A stretch of 22,444 nt of DNA from a virus. Under the pieces are notes generated by a model. That model was given only the letters and a program-made list of their open reading frames with translations. It was not told where the DNA came from and ran no database searches. The number at the start of each line of letters is the position of its first letter. Position 1 is the first letter of the stretch. Both the position numbers and the translations under genes were made by a program. This document shows, one piece after another, positions 13,475 through 19,456 of the stretch. Location: IMG/VR virus record IMGVR_UViG_3300042517_000592, positions 1 to 22,444 of that record; one strand, 5' to 3'.

Positions 13475-14212
13475 TTAATCTCTTAATAACACCTTGCGCC
13501 AGACGGCTAACTTGTAAGCAAGTGCGCGGGCCCGTGGCATATTTCCTTCCTCAATTTTTCTCATGTGGTTCTTGCGATCAATCATATTGTCGGAATCAGG
13601 CTTTTCCTGCTTTGCCATTTCCTGAGCCTCAAGCCACAAGGCTTCCTTTTCGCCTTCCTTCCATTCGTTGATATAACCACGCTTCACACATTCGTCGTAC
13701 CAAAATACGGGTATTTCTTCCAGCGGCTTTTGAAAGTTTTTCAACTTGTTATCAAAGTCCTTATCGTATTCCTCAGCAACTTTGCCCAGGCGTTTAATCC
13801 GATCCTCTTCTTCCTTCTTCGCTTGAATATCGGAATCCATCGCGAAATATATCTTTTGCCTCCAGGTAATGTACGCGGTCAGGATTCTTCCAATCGCATG
13901 AAGGTCAACTTTGCCGTAAAATTTATGGTCATTAATATCAAGTTCTTGTTTTGCAAACTTTTCAAAAGCAAGTTTAATCTCATCAACGGCAAGTAACTTG
14001 TAATTTGAAATAAAGTCGGTGACCTCCATCAAGTGTTCGGGCTTTGGCTCAATGCCATACACGGGGAGCAAGTGGCTTAAGGTTTGGGCAATCTTCGGGA
14101 TGGCTTCCTTTGTTCCCGTTTTAAAAATCCTTAATTCGCGGTTCTGGATAACAAGCTGCACGTCTTGTATCTTTTCTTCCACGCGATTGGCAATCATTGG
14201 TAAGTTGTTCAT
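13475..14212 (-). CDS. Replication-module protein, possibly helicase loader-like
   Basis: 245 aa, helical and charged. Seen: SHLLPVYGIEPKPEHLMEV, then DEIKLAFEKFAKQELDIND and KVDLHAIGRILTAYITWRQK, then a long Lys/Glu-rich coiled stretch and a C-terminal basic piece (ARALAYKLAVWRKVLLRD). I know this type of protein, with FEKFA.Qel followed by a VLT.YI..R segment, from replication modules of Bacteroidota phages next to initiators, but I cannot name a family. It lies directly downstream of the winged-helix initiator (14 nt gap), fitting a loader or accessory role. That role is inferred. Confidence 0.6.
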   Translation of the reverse strand: MNNLPMIANRVEEKIQDVQLVIQNRELRIFKTGTKEAIPKIAQTLSHLLPVYGIEPKPEHLMEVTDFISNYKLLAVDEIKLAFEKFAKQELDINDHKFYGKVDLHAIGRILTAYITWRQKIYFAMDSDIQAKKEEEDRIKRLGKVAEEYDKDFDNKLKNFQKPLEEIPVFWYDECVKRGYINEWKEGEKEALWLEAQEMAKQEKPDSDNMIDRKNHMRKIEEGNMPRARALAYKLAVWRKVLLRD

Positions 14213-14226
14213 AATTGGTTGGTTTT

Positions 14227-15180
14227 TTAATCTTGAAACTTTGCCATCCTTTCGGCAAGCAATTCTTGAAGCCTGTCATTATACGCTTTGTCCTTTGCCG
14301 CTGGGCTTGTCGTTTGGTATGCCGTAAATATCTTTGAGGCTTGTCCATAAATGTTTGCTATGGTGAAATTTGCCCTCAGCCATTTGTCATTCAAGTTCCA
14401 CGCGGCTTGTATAAACACCTTCAATGCCTCAAGGCTATCGCCCTGCCTGTCTATTTTGTCAATGTATTTCAGGAGATTTCCCATTTGCCCTGCATCTTTG
14501 GGCATCATAATATAATGTCCATTTTGATCCGTGGGATACGCGGCACCGGATAAGGATTCAAACGTTTGGCAAAACACGGTGAAGGCGGCGTAAGTGGGGG
14601 AGGGCGTCTTTTCTTTTTCTTTTTTCGCGGAACTTTTTTCTTTTTCTTTTTCACTTTGCAACTTAGCAACAACGGTAAAGGGGTTTACTTTGGGGGTTTG
14701 GACATTTGGAAAATCATTTGAAACTTTTGTAAAGTCGGTAAAATCTGAAGGATTTTCAACTAATACTTGAATATGGTTAATACTTGAATTGGCTAATACT
14801 TCAAGGGGCTTCATTGGTGAAGGCGTCCCCCCTTCATGGATGAATATCCCCCCCTCTTCATCATTAAAGGGGGAGGTATCCAAATTTGACATATTTTTAC
14901 CCGTTACAAATACGCCGATTAACTCCGTGGTAATCTTATAAAGGTTACTTGTTTGGCTTCCATCAGGTCTAAAGCGTTGTTTTACGCTTATAATTTTCCG
15001 TGTTACCAATTCATTTTTAACCCGTAAAATCTTTGAATCGCTGAATCCAGATTGTTCAATCAATTTTTTGTTTGAAGGGAAACACATACGGTTTTCATTC
15101 ATAAAATTTACAATGTGACAAAGGAGAAACAACTGGTCAGGCGTCACCTGCGGCAAAAGTCTTGTATCAATGTTTATCAT
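14227..15180 (-). CDS. Winged-helix replication initiator-like protein
   Basis: 317 aa. The N-terminal ~80 residues read as a winged helix: LPQVTPDQLFLLCHIVNFM, then PSNKKLIEQSGFSDSKILRV (helix-turn-helix with recognition helix), then KIISVKQRFRPDGSQTSNLY (wing). This is the pattern of phage replication proteins with an N-terminal DnaD/Rep-type wHTH. A Ser/Lys/Glu-rich linker (about 175-190) follows, then a C-terminal helical domain with WNLNDKWLRANFTIANIYGQ, similar to DnaD/DnaB2-type C-terminal regions. It is expected to bind the phage origin and recruit the helicase. Its ATG lies 13 nt after the base of a terminator-like hairpin that belongs to the loop-loop leader at 15194-15285. Confidence 0.72.
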   Translation of the reverse strand: MINIDTRLLPQVTPDQLFLLCHIVNFMNENRMCFPSNKKLIEQSGFSDSKILRVKNELVTRKIISVKQRFRPDGSQTSNLYKITTELIGVFVTGKNMSNLDTSPFNDEEGGIFIHEGGTPSPMKPLEVLANSSINHIQVLVENPSDFTDFTKVSNDFPNVQTPKVNPFTVVAKLQSEKEKEKSSAKKEKEKTPSPTYAAFTVFCQTFESLSGAAYPTDQNGHYIMMPKDAGQMGNLLKYIDKIDRQGDSLEALKVFIQAAWNLNDKWLRANFTIANIYGQASKIFTAYQTTSPAAKDKAYNDRLQELLAERMAKFQD

Positions 15181-15193
15181 AAGTTTATAAAAA

Positions 15194-15285
15194 AACCCAG
15201 CAGGTGCAAGGCTACTGGGTTAGATGAAACAATGCGGATATTGTCCCGAAGTTCTTTTGAATGACTTGCACCTCGTTCAAAAGAA
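15194..15285 (-). promoter_or_regulatory. Loop-loop RNA leader A (structured 5' leader of initiator gene)
   Basis: On the minus strand: hairpin P1 (10 bp, 15276-15285 with 15252-15261, 14-nt loop), a middle hairpin around 15228-15248, then hairpin P3 (15215-15221 with 15194-15200) followed by a U7 tract and the ATG at 15180. The P1 loop segment 15265-15273 is a perfect 9-nt complement of the P3 loop segment 15202-15210. A TATCTTTA box (15290-15297) ends about 6 nt upstream of the P1 8-bp core. Compare leader B at 17733-17821. Confidence 0.78.
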
Positions 15286-15303
15286 TGATTAAAGATAAAG
15301 AAT

Positions 15304-15909
15304 TTATTTCATTTCCTTCAGGTATAAAGTAAGGTCTTGCACTAATTTTTCAATCTGATTAATTTCAAGATTATTTATTGCCTTAGTTACAAAATCTTCA
15401 GCCTTGCATTTTACAACAACTGTTCTATCTTTTAACCCAGCTATTTCCATGCCTTGCTTTGCGCTTATTTCACGGTTAATTACCTTAGTGGCAATGTCAG
15501 GGGCATCACGTTTAAGGCGTTGAATTTGGTATTGTCTTGAAGTACCTTTATCAATTTGAGGAGGTGATATATAACCTCCTTTATTGTGTTGATTAATGCC
15601 GTGTTTAGGCATTGCATTAATTTGTTCTTCATGTTCCTGCCAAATATTAGGTTTTCGCTTACAATGTGCTTTTATAACATCAATGTCCCAGCCTAATCCC
15701 CAGGGCACTTCGTACCTTGCAAATTCTACATAAGTTGTAAAAGTTTTAGGAGACAAACCATAAGGGTGTCTGTTACTCCAAAAGTCTTTAAATGAATATA
15801 AAGAATCAAAATAGGTCATGGCTAAACCAAAACTGTTTATACCATTTATGTCAATAAGTTTATTGTAAACTTCCTCTGGATTAGTGCTTAGTGAAATTGC
15901 TGATGTCAT
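15304..15909 (-). CDS. HTH/ParB-like DNA-binding protein
   Basis: 201 aa. N-terminus YFDSLYSFKDFWSNRHPYGL and a WGLGWDIDVIKAHCKRKPN centre are not recognised, but residues about 125-165 (GTSRQYQIQRLKRDAPDIAT followed by KVINREISAKQGMEIAGLK) closely follow the pattern of a small DNA-binding segment common in plasmid and phage ParB-like proteins (GnS..Y.l.RLkrd.Pel...v..gelsa..A...AG). It overlaps the end of the HNH-helicase gene by 29 bases, so both come from one mRNA. A role as DNA-targeting partner of the helicase, or as a regulator, is inferred. Confidence 0.6.
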   Translation of the reverse strand: MTSAISLSTNPEEVYNKLIDINGINSFGLAMTYFDSLYSFKDFWSNRHPYGLSPKTFTTYVEFARYEVPWGLGWDIDVIKAHCKRKPNIWQEHEEQINAMPKHGINQHNKGGYISPPQIDKGTSRQYQIQRLKRDAPDIATKVINREISAKQGMEIAGLKDRTVVVKCKAEDFVTKAINNLEINQIEKLVQDLTLYLKEMK

Positions 15910-17719
15910 CGTTAATGATTTGTAATTTTTTATTTAATAATCTTAAGTCCATACAAGTTTTATGATCCTTAATATTTGCAGCTTCATTGTATTTATAATG
16001 AGCGTTTTGATACTCAGTGTAAATACCTAACCTTATAGCATATCCAACTCTTTTGTGAATTTCCTTTTTTACAAGTTTGATTTTTTCGTACTTAGGAATT
16101 TCATCTATTTTATTGTTTTCCTGAGGTTCATCTTTCTGAATATTCCTTGCAATCATATTTTCAAAAATACTTGCTAAAGCATAGTTTAAATCTTTGACTT
16201 GGTTTAAAGCATCTATTTCTTGGTCAGTAAACTTATATCCATTGTTTATAATACCATGATTTCCAGCTATTATATCGTCGAATAAAGTTTGTATTGTTTT
16301 AGGTTTTCTTTCTAAACCTTCACTTAGTCCAGTATTAATCCTTTTATTTTCGTCTATTACAAAATGCTTATAGCCTGCTTCAAGAGTTTCTGCAACCTCA
16401 GTAAATAAAGAAAAATTAGGATAATAAAAATAGCAATGGTCTATTGCATTTTGATAAACCTTGCAATTTCTTACACCTCTACCCATTACTTGTTCAAAGT
16501 ATGTCCTGGTTGTAATATTGTTTAAATACAGGATAACACGTATTTGAGGAATGTTTACTCCTTCAGAAACCATTTGAACAGTCACAACCCAATGCTTATT
16601 ATTATTTCTAAATTCTTTTATTGTTTCGGTAGTTGAATCCGCGTCACTTGTAATAATAGAACAGCTTATATTTTGATTTTGTAGATTACTAAAAATACTT
16701 TTAGCATCTTCAATCGTGTTGGCAATAATTAAACCTTTTGCCTCAGGATAATAAGTATTTCTTATTCCTTTTAATTCTTTGTTAGCTTGATTAAAAGCAA
16801 TGTCAATAAAATTACTATTTCCATTTGAGGCATCTATTATTTGATTTAAATATTTTTTATTCTCCTCACCTATTATAACGCCACCTTCTCCATTAATAAT
16901 TACATCAATAGGTCTAAATGAAGTAGGGCAACATATACGATCTTTTACACTTTGAGCATACGTGTAAGAATAATCTGTTTCAATTTCCCAACCATCAATA
17001 TCATTAGATTTTGTTTCCTTATATTTTACAAAAGGTATTTTACTATTATCGCTTCTAAAAGGAGTTCCTGTTAAACATAAAATTACCCCAGCATTCTCAC
17101 AAATATTTTCAAGTTCAATACCCCAGCTTCCAGAATCAGAAGCATGGTGATGTTCATCTAAAACTACAATGGTTTTATTTGTTATCTTGTTTTTTAATGA
17201 ATTAGTATTGTTTTTTAAAATTTGATAGCAAAGGGAAACACCATGAAAGTCAGGTTTCCAATGATATTTAAACAAATAATTTGCATCAATTTCAAGGTTA
17301 AATTTTTTACATTCAATAGCCCAATCCGTTTTAATAGCATCTTTTGGACTAAAAATAACAACATCAAATCCATCGTCAACGAAATTTTTTATAATTGACG
17401 AAGCCCACAAAGTTTTTCCTGAACCTACTCCAGCATGAAGTAAAAATACTTTGTTAGATTTAATTTCCTCATAGAATTTTTTAGTGGCTTCTATTTGCCA
17501 TTGTCTCGGTTTAAATTCAAACATTTTATTAGATTTTTTTAAGTTACAAGTTGGACATAATGCCTGGGCATTATTTAATGAAGTTATCCCTCCTTTGCTA
17601 AAAGGTATAACGTGGTCAGCATGCCAAAACCTTGGAAGGTTGCATTTACACAACTGGCATTTGCCGTCAGCAAGTCTGTATAAAAATGCTTTTTCTGAAT
17701 CGGAGTAATTCCTTTTCAT
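15881..17719 (-). CDS. HNH endonuclease-SF2 helicase fusion protein
   Basis: 612 aa from the ATG at 17719; a longer frame from 17830 would translate the structured leader and is rejected. Residues 1-66 are an HNH/zinc module: C21-x2-C24, HADH at 33-36, FSKGG, N50 and C55-x2-C58. Residues about 72-600 form a superfamily 2 helicase: Q-like region, Walker A AGVGSGKT (96-103), DEHH box (188-191), TGTPFR (217-222), motif V MVSEGVNIP (383-391) and motif VI QVMGRGVR (410-417). It is expected to move on duplex or branched DNA using ATP, and the HNH part may cut or anchor DNA. The C-terminus is Lys-rich and helical. It could be the phage replicative or recombination helicase or a DNA-attack enzyme. 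Its leader is the second loop-loop element. Confidence 0.85.
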   Translation of the reverse strand: MKRNYSDSEKAFLYRLADGKCQLCKCNLPRFWHADHVIPFSKGGITSLNNAQALCPTCNLKKSNKMFEFKPRQWQIEATKKFYEEIKSNKVFLLHAGVGSGKTLWASSIIKNFVDDGFDVVIFSPKDAIKTDWAIECKKFNLEIDANYLFKYHWKPDFHGVSLCYQILKNNTNSLKNKITNKTIVVLDEHHHASDSGSWGIELENICENAGVILCLTGTPFRSDNSKIPFVKYKETKSNDIDGWEIETDYSYTYAQSVKDRICCPTSFRPIDVIINGEGGVIIGEENKKYLNQIIDASNGNSNFIDIAFNQANKELKGIRNTYYPEAKGLIIANTIEDAKSIFSNLQNQNISCSIITSDADSTTETIKEFRNNNKHWVVTVQMVSEGVNIPQIRVILYLNNITTRTYFEQVMGRGVRNCKVYQNAIDHCYFYYPNFSLFTEVAETLEAGYKHFVIDENKRINTGLSEGLERKPKTIQTLFDDIIAGNHGIINNGYKFTDQEIDALNQVKDLNYALASIFENMIARNIQKDEPQENNKIDEIPKYEKIKLVKKEIHKRVGYAIRLGIYTEYQNAHYKYNEAANIKDHKTCMDLRLLNKKLQIINDDISNFTKH

Positions 17720-17732
17720 AGTAAAAATAAAA

Positions 17733-17821
17733 AAACCCACAAAGGCACTACTCTTTATGGGTTTAATGAGGTAAATGGTTTCCTCAAATACCTTTTGCTG
17801 GGTAGTGCGTCCTGCAAAAAG
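17733..17821 (-). promoter_or_regulatory. Loop-loop RNA leader B (structured 5' leader of HNH-helicase gene)
   Basis: On the minus strand: P1 (8 bp, 17814-17821 with 17791-17798, 15-nt loop), middle hairpin P2 (17782-17786 with 17767-17771), then P3 (12 bp, 17753-17764 with 17733-17744, 8-nt loop), U-tract and ATG 17719. P1 loop segment 17802-17808 is a perfect 7-nt complement of P3 loop segment 17745-17751. The exact -7 box TATATTTG (17828-17835) ends 6 nt before P1. The P3 stem ends 13 nt before the ATG, as in leader A. Confidence 0.8.
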
Positions 17822-17846
17822 TTTAAGCAAATATACAAAATATTAT

Positions 17847-17939
17847 TTACTTTCTCCTCCTTTTTTTCCACGGCGGATTCCCCAGTGCGCTTTGCATTTC
17901 CATGTATTTTACCACGGCTGGCGGCGTTTCGTATGTCAC
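17847..17939 (-). CDS. Very small basic ORF (30 aa, GTG start)
   Basis: 30 aa, reading TYETPPAVVKYMEMQSALG after the start residue and then NPPWKKRRRK. It begins with GTG 9 nt after the stop of the 17-aa ORF and ends shortly before the promoter of leader B. The amino-acid make-up (PPAVV, WKKRRRK) looks protein-like, but length and a weak start limit confidence. Function unknown; the basic tail could bind nucleic acid. Confidence 0.4.
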   Translation of the reverse strand: MTYETPPAVVKYMEMQSALGNPPWKKRRRK

Positions 17940-17948
17940 AGACGGAAA

Positions 17949-18002
17949 TTAATTTCCCTCTGTGAAAACCTTGTCCAATGCTTCTTTTATGAAATTTGCC
18001 AT
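17949..18002 (-). CDS. Very small ORF (17 aa)
   Basis: Reads MANFIKEALDKVFTEGN. It starts a few bases after the methyltransferase stop and is preceded by GGGAG. It may be a real micro-peptide or a remnant; only position and a plausible start support it. Confidence 0.3.
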   Translation of the reverse strand: MANFIKEALDKVFTEGN

Positions 18003-18005
18003 AAT

Positions 18006-18614
18006 TTACTTTTTCTCCCTTTTCACGAACAAAAGCCCCCAGGGCGTCACCTCCGTCGCTTCCCTCAGCAAGTCAAAACCGTGCCTTGCAAACATGGCAA
18101 CCCATTCATCCTTTTGCTTCAAGTTGATATGTCCCCATTCAATGTCAAAGGCAGGATCGGCTGAGGCATGAGGCGTGGATGTGAAATAAAAATACTTCTT
18201 ACAAGCTTTGTAAAGTATCGGCATGACAAAGGATATTTGTTGGTCGGTCATGTGTTCAAATACCTCCGTGGAATAAATGGCATCGTAACTGCCATACGTT
18301 TTTAATTCATACCTGCCCAGTTGGTACTTTGTCACCCATTTTGCAAGTAAATATCTCCCTGGGTCAATGCCCTTGCTTATCGCAAATTCTCTTTCATACG
18401 GGTTAATGTCATACCCAACGTGTTTATATAAGCCCACGCGCTGGCAGGCGGATAAAAAGAATCCAAGTCCTGAGCCAAATTCAAACACGGATTCGCACCC
18501 CATGATTTGCAAAACCCTTGCACCGTTGGTATGCAAGTTTACAAGGGGTTCGTAATCCGTGGTGGTAAAACCAAGTTCCACGGATTTGTCAAAAAAGAAT
18601 TTGTTATCAATCAT
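18006..18614 (-). CDS. SAM-dependent class I methyltransferase
   Basis: 202 aa. I chose the ATG at 18614, preceded by the A-rich leader seen before other genes here; an in-frame ATG at 18632 overlaps the upstream palindrome. Seen: motif I VFEFGSGLGFFL (about 43-54), acidic end of strand 2 in HVGYDINPYERE, AIYSTEVFEHM (strand 4 region), and FARHGFDLLREA near the end. This is a Rossmann methyltransferase of the Methyltransf_11/23 type. No target-recognition domain or DNA-methylase motif such as DPPY is present, so a small molecule, glycan or peptide substrate is more likely than DNA bases. It may act with the glycosyltransferase at 20218. Confidence 0.75.
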   Translation of the reverse strand: MIDNKFFFDKSVELGFTTTDYEPLVNLHTNGARVLQIMGCESVFEFGSGLGFFLSACQRVGLYKHVGYDINPYEREFAISKGIDPGRYLLAKWVTKYQLGRYELKTYGSYDAIYSTEVFEHMTDQQISFVMPILYKACKKYFYFTSTPHASADPAFDIEWGHINLKQKDEWVAMFARHGFDLLREATEVTPWGLLFVKREKK

Positions 18615-18629
18615 TTGTTTTGTTTTTAT

Positions 18630-18653
18630 CATTTTGTTGACGTCAACGAAATG
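18630..18653. promoter_or_regulatory. 24-bp near-perfect palindrome upstream of methyltransferase
   Basis: CATTTTGTTGAC at 18630-18641 is followed by GTCAACGAAATG at 18642-18653, a 24-bp inverted repeat with one mismatched pair and a perfect 12-bp core GTTGACGTCAAC (18636-18647). It lies 16 bases upstream of the methyltransferase ATG on the minus strand. An operator for a dimeric regulator is likely; it could also fold as an RNA hairpin. Confidence 0.65.
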
Positions 18654-18661
18654 GTGTAATT

Positions 18662-18705
18662 TTAAGAGAGATTAAGAGAGATTTAATTAGAGATTTAAGA
18701 GAGGT
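18662..18705. repeat. Four helically phased TTAAGAGAGAT-like repeats
   Basis: Four AT/purine repeats start at about 18662, 18672, 18684 and 18695, close to 11-bp (one helical turn) spacing: two exact TTAAGAGAGAT units, one TTAATTAGAGAT, one TTAAGAGAGGT. They lie between the palindrome and tRNA-like gene 1. Such phased iterons are typical of initiator or regulator binding sites. Confidence 0.6.
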
Positions 18706-18713
18706 TTAAAAAA

Positions 18714-18824
18714 AGCAAGGGCAGCATTCGAAACTGCACGGTGGATTTTATAAGGTTATTTTCTCTGTTTTACGTTGCAACATCCACCCAACCCTTAAGC
18801 GTCTACCAATTCCGCCACCTTGCT
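18714..18824 (-). tRNA. tRNA-like gene 1 (Leu-type D arm, long abnormal middle)
   Basis: Seen: acceptor strands AGCAAGG/CCTTGCT (7 bp), U8-G9, D arm GCGGAATTGGTAGACGC as in tRNA-Leu, and T arm GCAGT-TTCGAAT-GCTGC. Between D and T arms lie 61 nt, about 25-30 more than a type II tRNA needs, and no 5-bp/7-nt anticodon arm can be found. TAAGG pairs with a later CCTTA, and GGTGGAT with a later ATCCACC, in an interlocked (pseudoknot) order. It could be a tRNA-Leu with an insertion or intron, or a tRNA-like RNA. No CCA is encoded. Confidence 0.5.
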
Positions 18825-18838
18825 AATTAATTTTAAAA

Positions 18839-19003
18839 TTAACTTAATAAATTACCTAAGAAAATACCTAATGCAAAAGTTGCTAACACTAGTCCTACAA
18901 ATCTTCTGCTAGATACATCTTTAATAGGTACATCTTTAATAAAAGATGGTATTGTCCAACTCGATATGATAATTACCCATCCTACAATCATTGCTATTTC
19001 CAT
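18839..19003 (-). CDS. Small two-helix membrane protein
   Basis: 54 aa starting MEIAMIVGWVIIISSWTIP; a longer frame would run into tRNA-like gene 2 and is rejected. One hydrophobic helix is at residues 3-16, then a charged loop (KDVPIKDVSSRR), then a second helix FVGLVLATFALGIFLGNLL. It is sandwiched between tRNA-like genes 1 and 2 with 15 bases on each side, so all three are probably on one transcript. Function unknown. Confidence 0.5.
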   Translation of the reverse strand: MEIAMIVGWVIIISSWTIPSFIKDVPIKDVSSRRFVGLVLATFALGIFLGNLLS

Positions 19004-19018
19004 AATTAAAATTTTAGT

Positions 19019-19112
19019 AGCAAGGGCGGGAATCGAACCCGCTTGTGCACCGCTCAACGTTGAGTAGCTTGCGTACACGGTTAGCCCTGGCGATACCTTT
19101 CGCCACCTTGCT
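19019..19112 (-). tRNA. tRNA-like gene 2 (abnormal middle)
   Basis: Acceptor AGCAAGG/CCTTGCT is identical to that of gene 1. A GCGA-AAGGTA-TCGC hairpin sits at the D-arm position and the T arm is GCGGG-TTCGATT-CCCGC. The 47-nt middle has no proper anticodon arm; instead GTGTAC pairs with GTGCAC (one U-G) enclosing a CTCAA-CG-TTGAG hairpin. The T-arm plus acceptor sequence is shared with gene 3. No CCA encoded. A standard tRNA identity cannot be given. Confidence 0.45.
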
Positions 19113-19177
19113 TTTTACACCGTTCCATCCCTTTATCAACGCACGGTGCCAGCATTGCTCAACCTTCGGGTGGTAAG

Positions 19178-19298
19178 TACAAGGGCGGGAATCGAACCCG
19201 CGGCACACTCGCTTGACACCCTACACACCTCATACTTTCGTATGGAACGGACTCGAACCGTTGTCGCCAGTTGCTCTAACCTACTGAGCTACCTTGTT
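19178..19298 (-). tRNA. tRNA-like gene 3 (composite, two T-arm-like hairpins)
   Basis: 5' part: acceptor AACAAGG, U8-A9, canonical D arm GCTC-AGTAGGTTA-GAGC, A26, then ACTGG like a 5' anticodon strand. Its 3' partner is missing; a second T-arm-like hairpin AACGG-TTCGAGT-CCGTT (19246-19262) and a CATAC-GAAA-GTATG hairpin (19231-19244) follow. The 3' end is GCGGG-TTCGATT-CCCGC then CCTTGTA (acceptor pairs 6 of 7). It reads like a fusion of two tRNA pieces, or like a tRNA with a large insertion. If the second T-like arm is instead an anticodon arm, its anticodon would be CGA. Confidence 0.45.
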
Positions 19299-19375
19299 AA
19301 ACCTGCAAGTGAAGGAATCTAATCTTCGTCTTTTTGCCGTCGCAAAACATTTTAACATTAAACTAACTTGCGCCA

Positions 19376-19391
19376 CAAAGTTACAAATATA
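19376..19391 (-). promoter_or_regulatory. Candidate leftward promoter -7 boxes for the tRNA-like array
   Basis: Two exact Bacteroidota-type -7 boxes are on the minus strand: TATATTTG (plus 19384-19391) and TAACTTTG (plus 19376-19383). Neither has a clear -33 TTTG at standard distance. Either could start the leftward RNA through the tRNA-like genes toward the methyltransferase. A small TTTTGC-CGTC-GCAAAA hairpin (19332-19347) lies downstream in that RNA. Confidence 0.45.
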
Positions 19392-19411
19392 TTCTTAAAA
19401 AATATTTTAAA

Positions 19412-19439
19412 TTTGATAACAAATAAAATATTATCTTTG
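19412..19439 (+). promoter_or_regulatory. Bacteroidota-type promoter of the rightward SSB operon
   Basis: TTTG at 19412-19415 and TATCTTTG at 19432-19439 (exact TAnnTTTG) are separated by 16 nt, close to the Bacteroidota -33/-7 spacing. Transcription should start near 19446, about 11 nt before the ssb ATG at 19457. Confidence 0.75.
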
Positions 19440-19456
19440 CAGAAAGAAAAAATACA

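Noticed and set aside
17720-17830. N-terminal extension of the HNH-helicase from an ATG at 17830
   Set aside because: It would translate the promoter box and the whole loop-loop leader. The HNH domain begins only after the internal ATG at 17719.
18662-18705. CRISPR-like array
   Set aside because: Units are about 11 bp, degenerate and contiguous with no spacers; phased binding sites fit better.
19004-19078. Longer start for the small membrane protein
   Set aside because: The extension translates the 3' half of tRNA-like gene 2; the helix-rich part starts at 19003.
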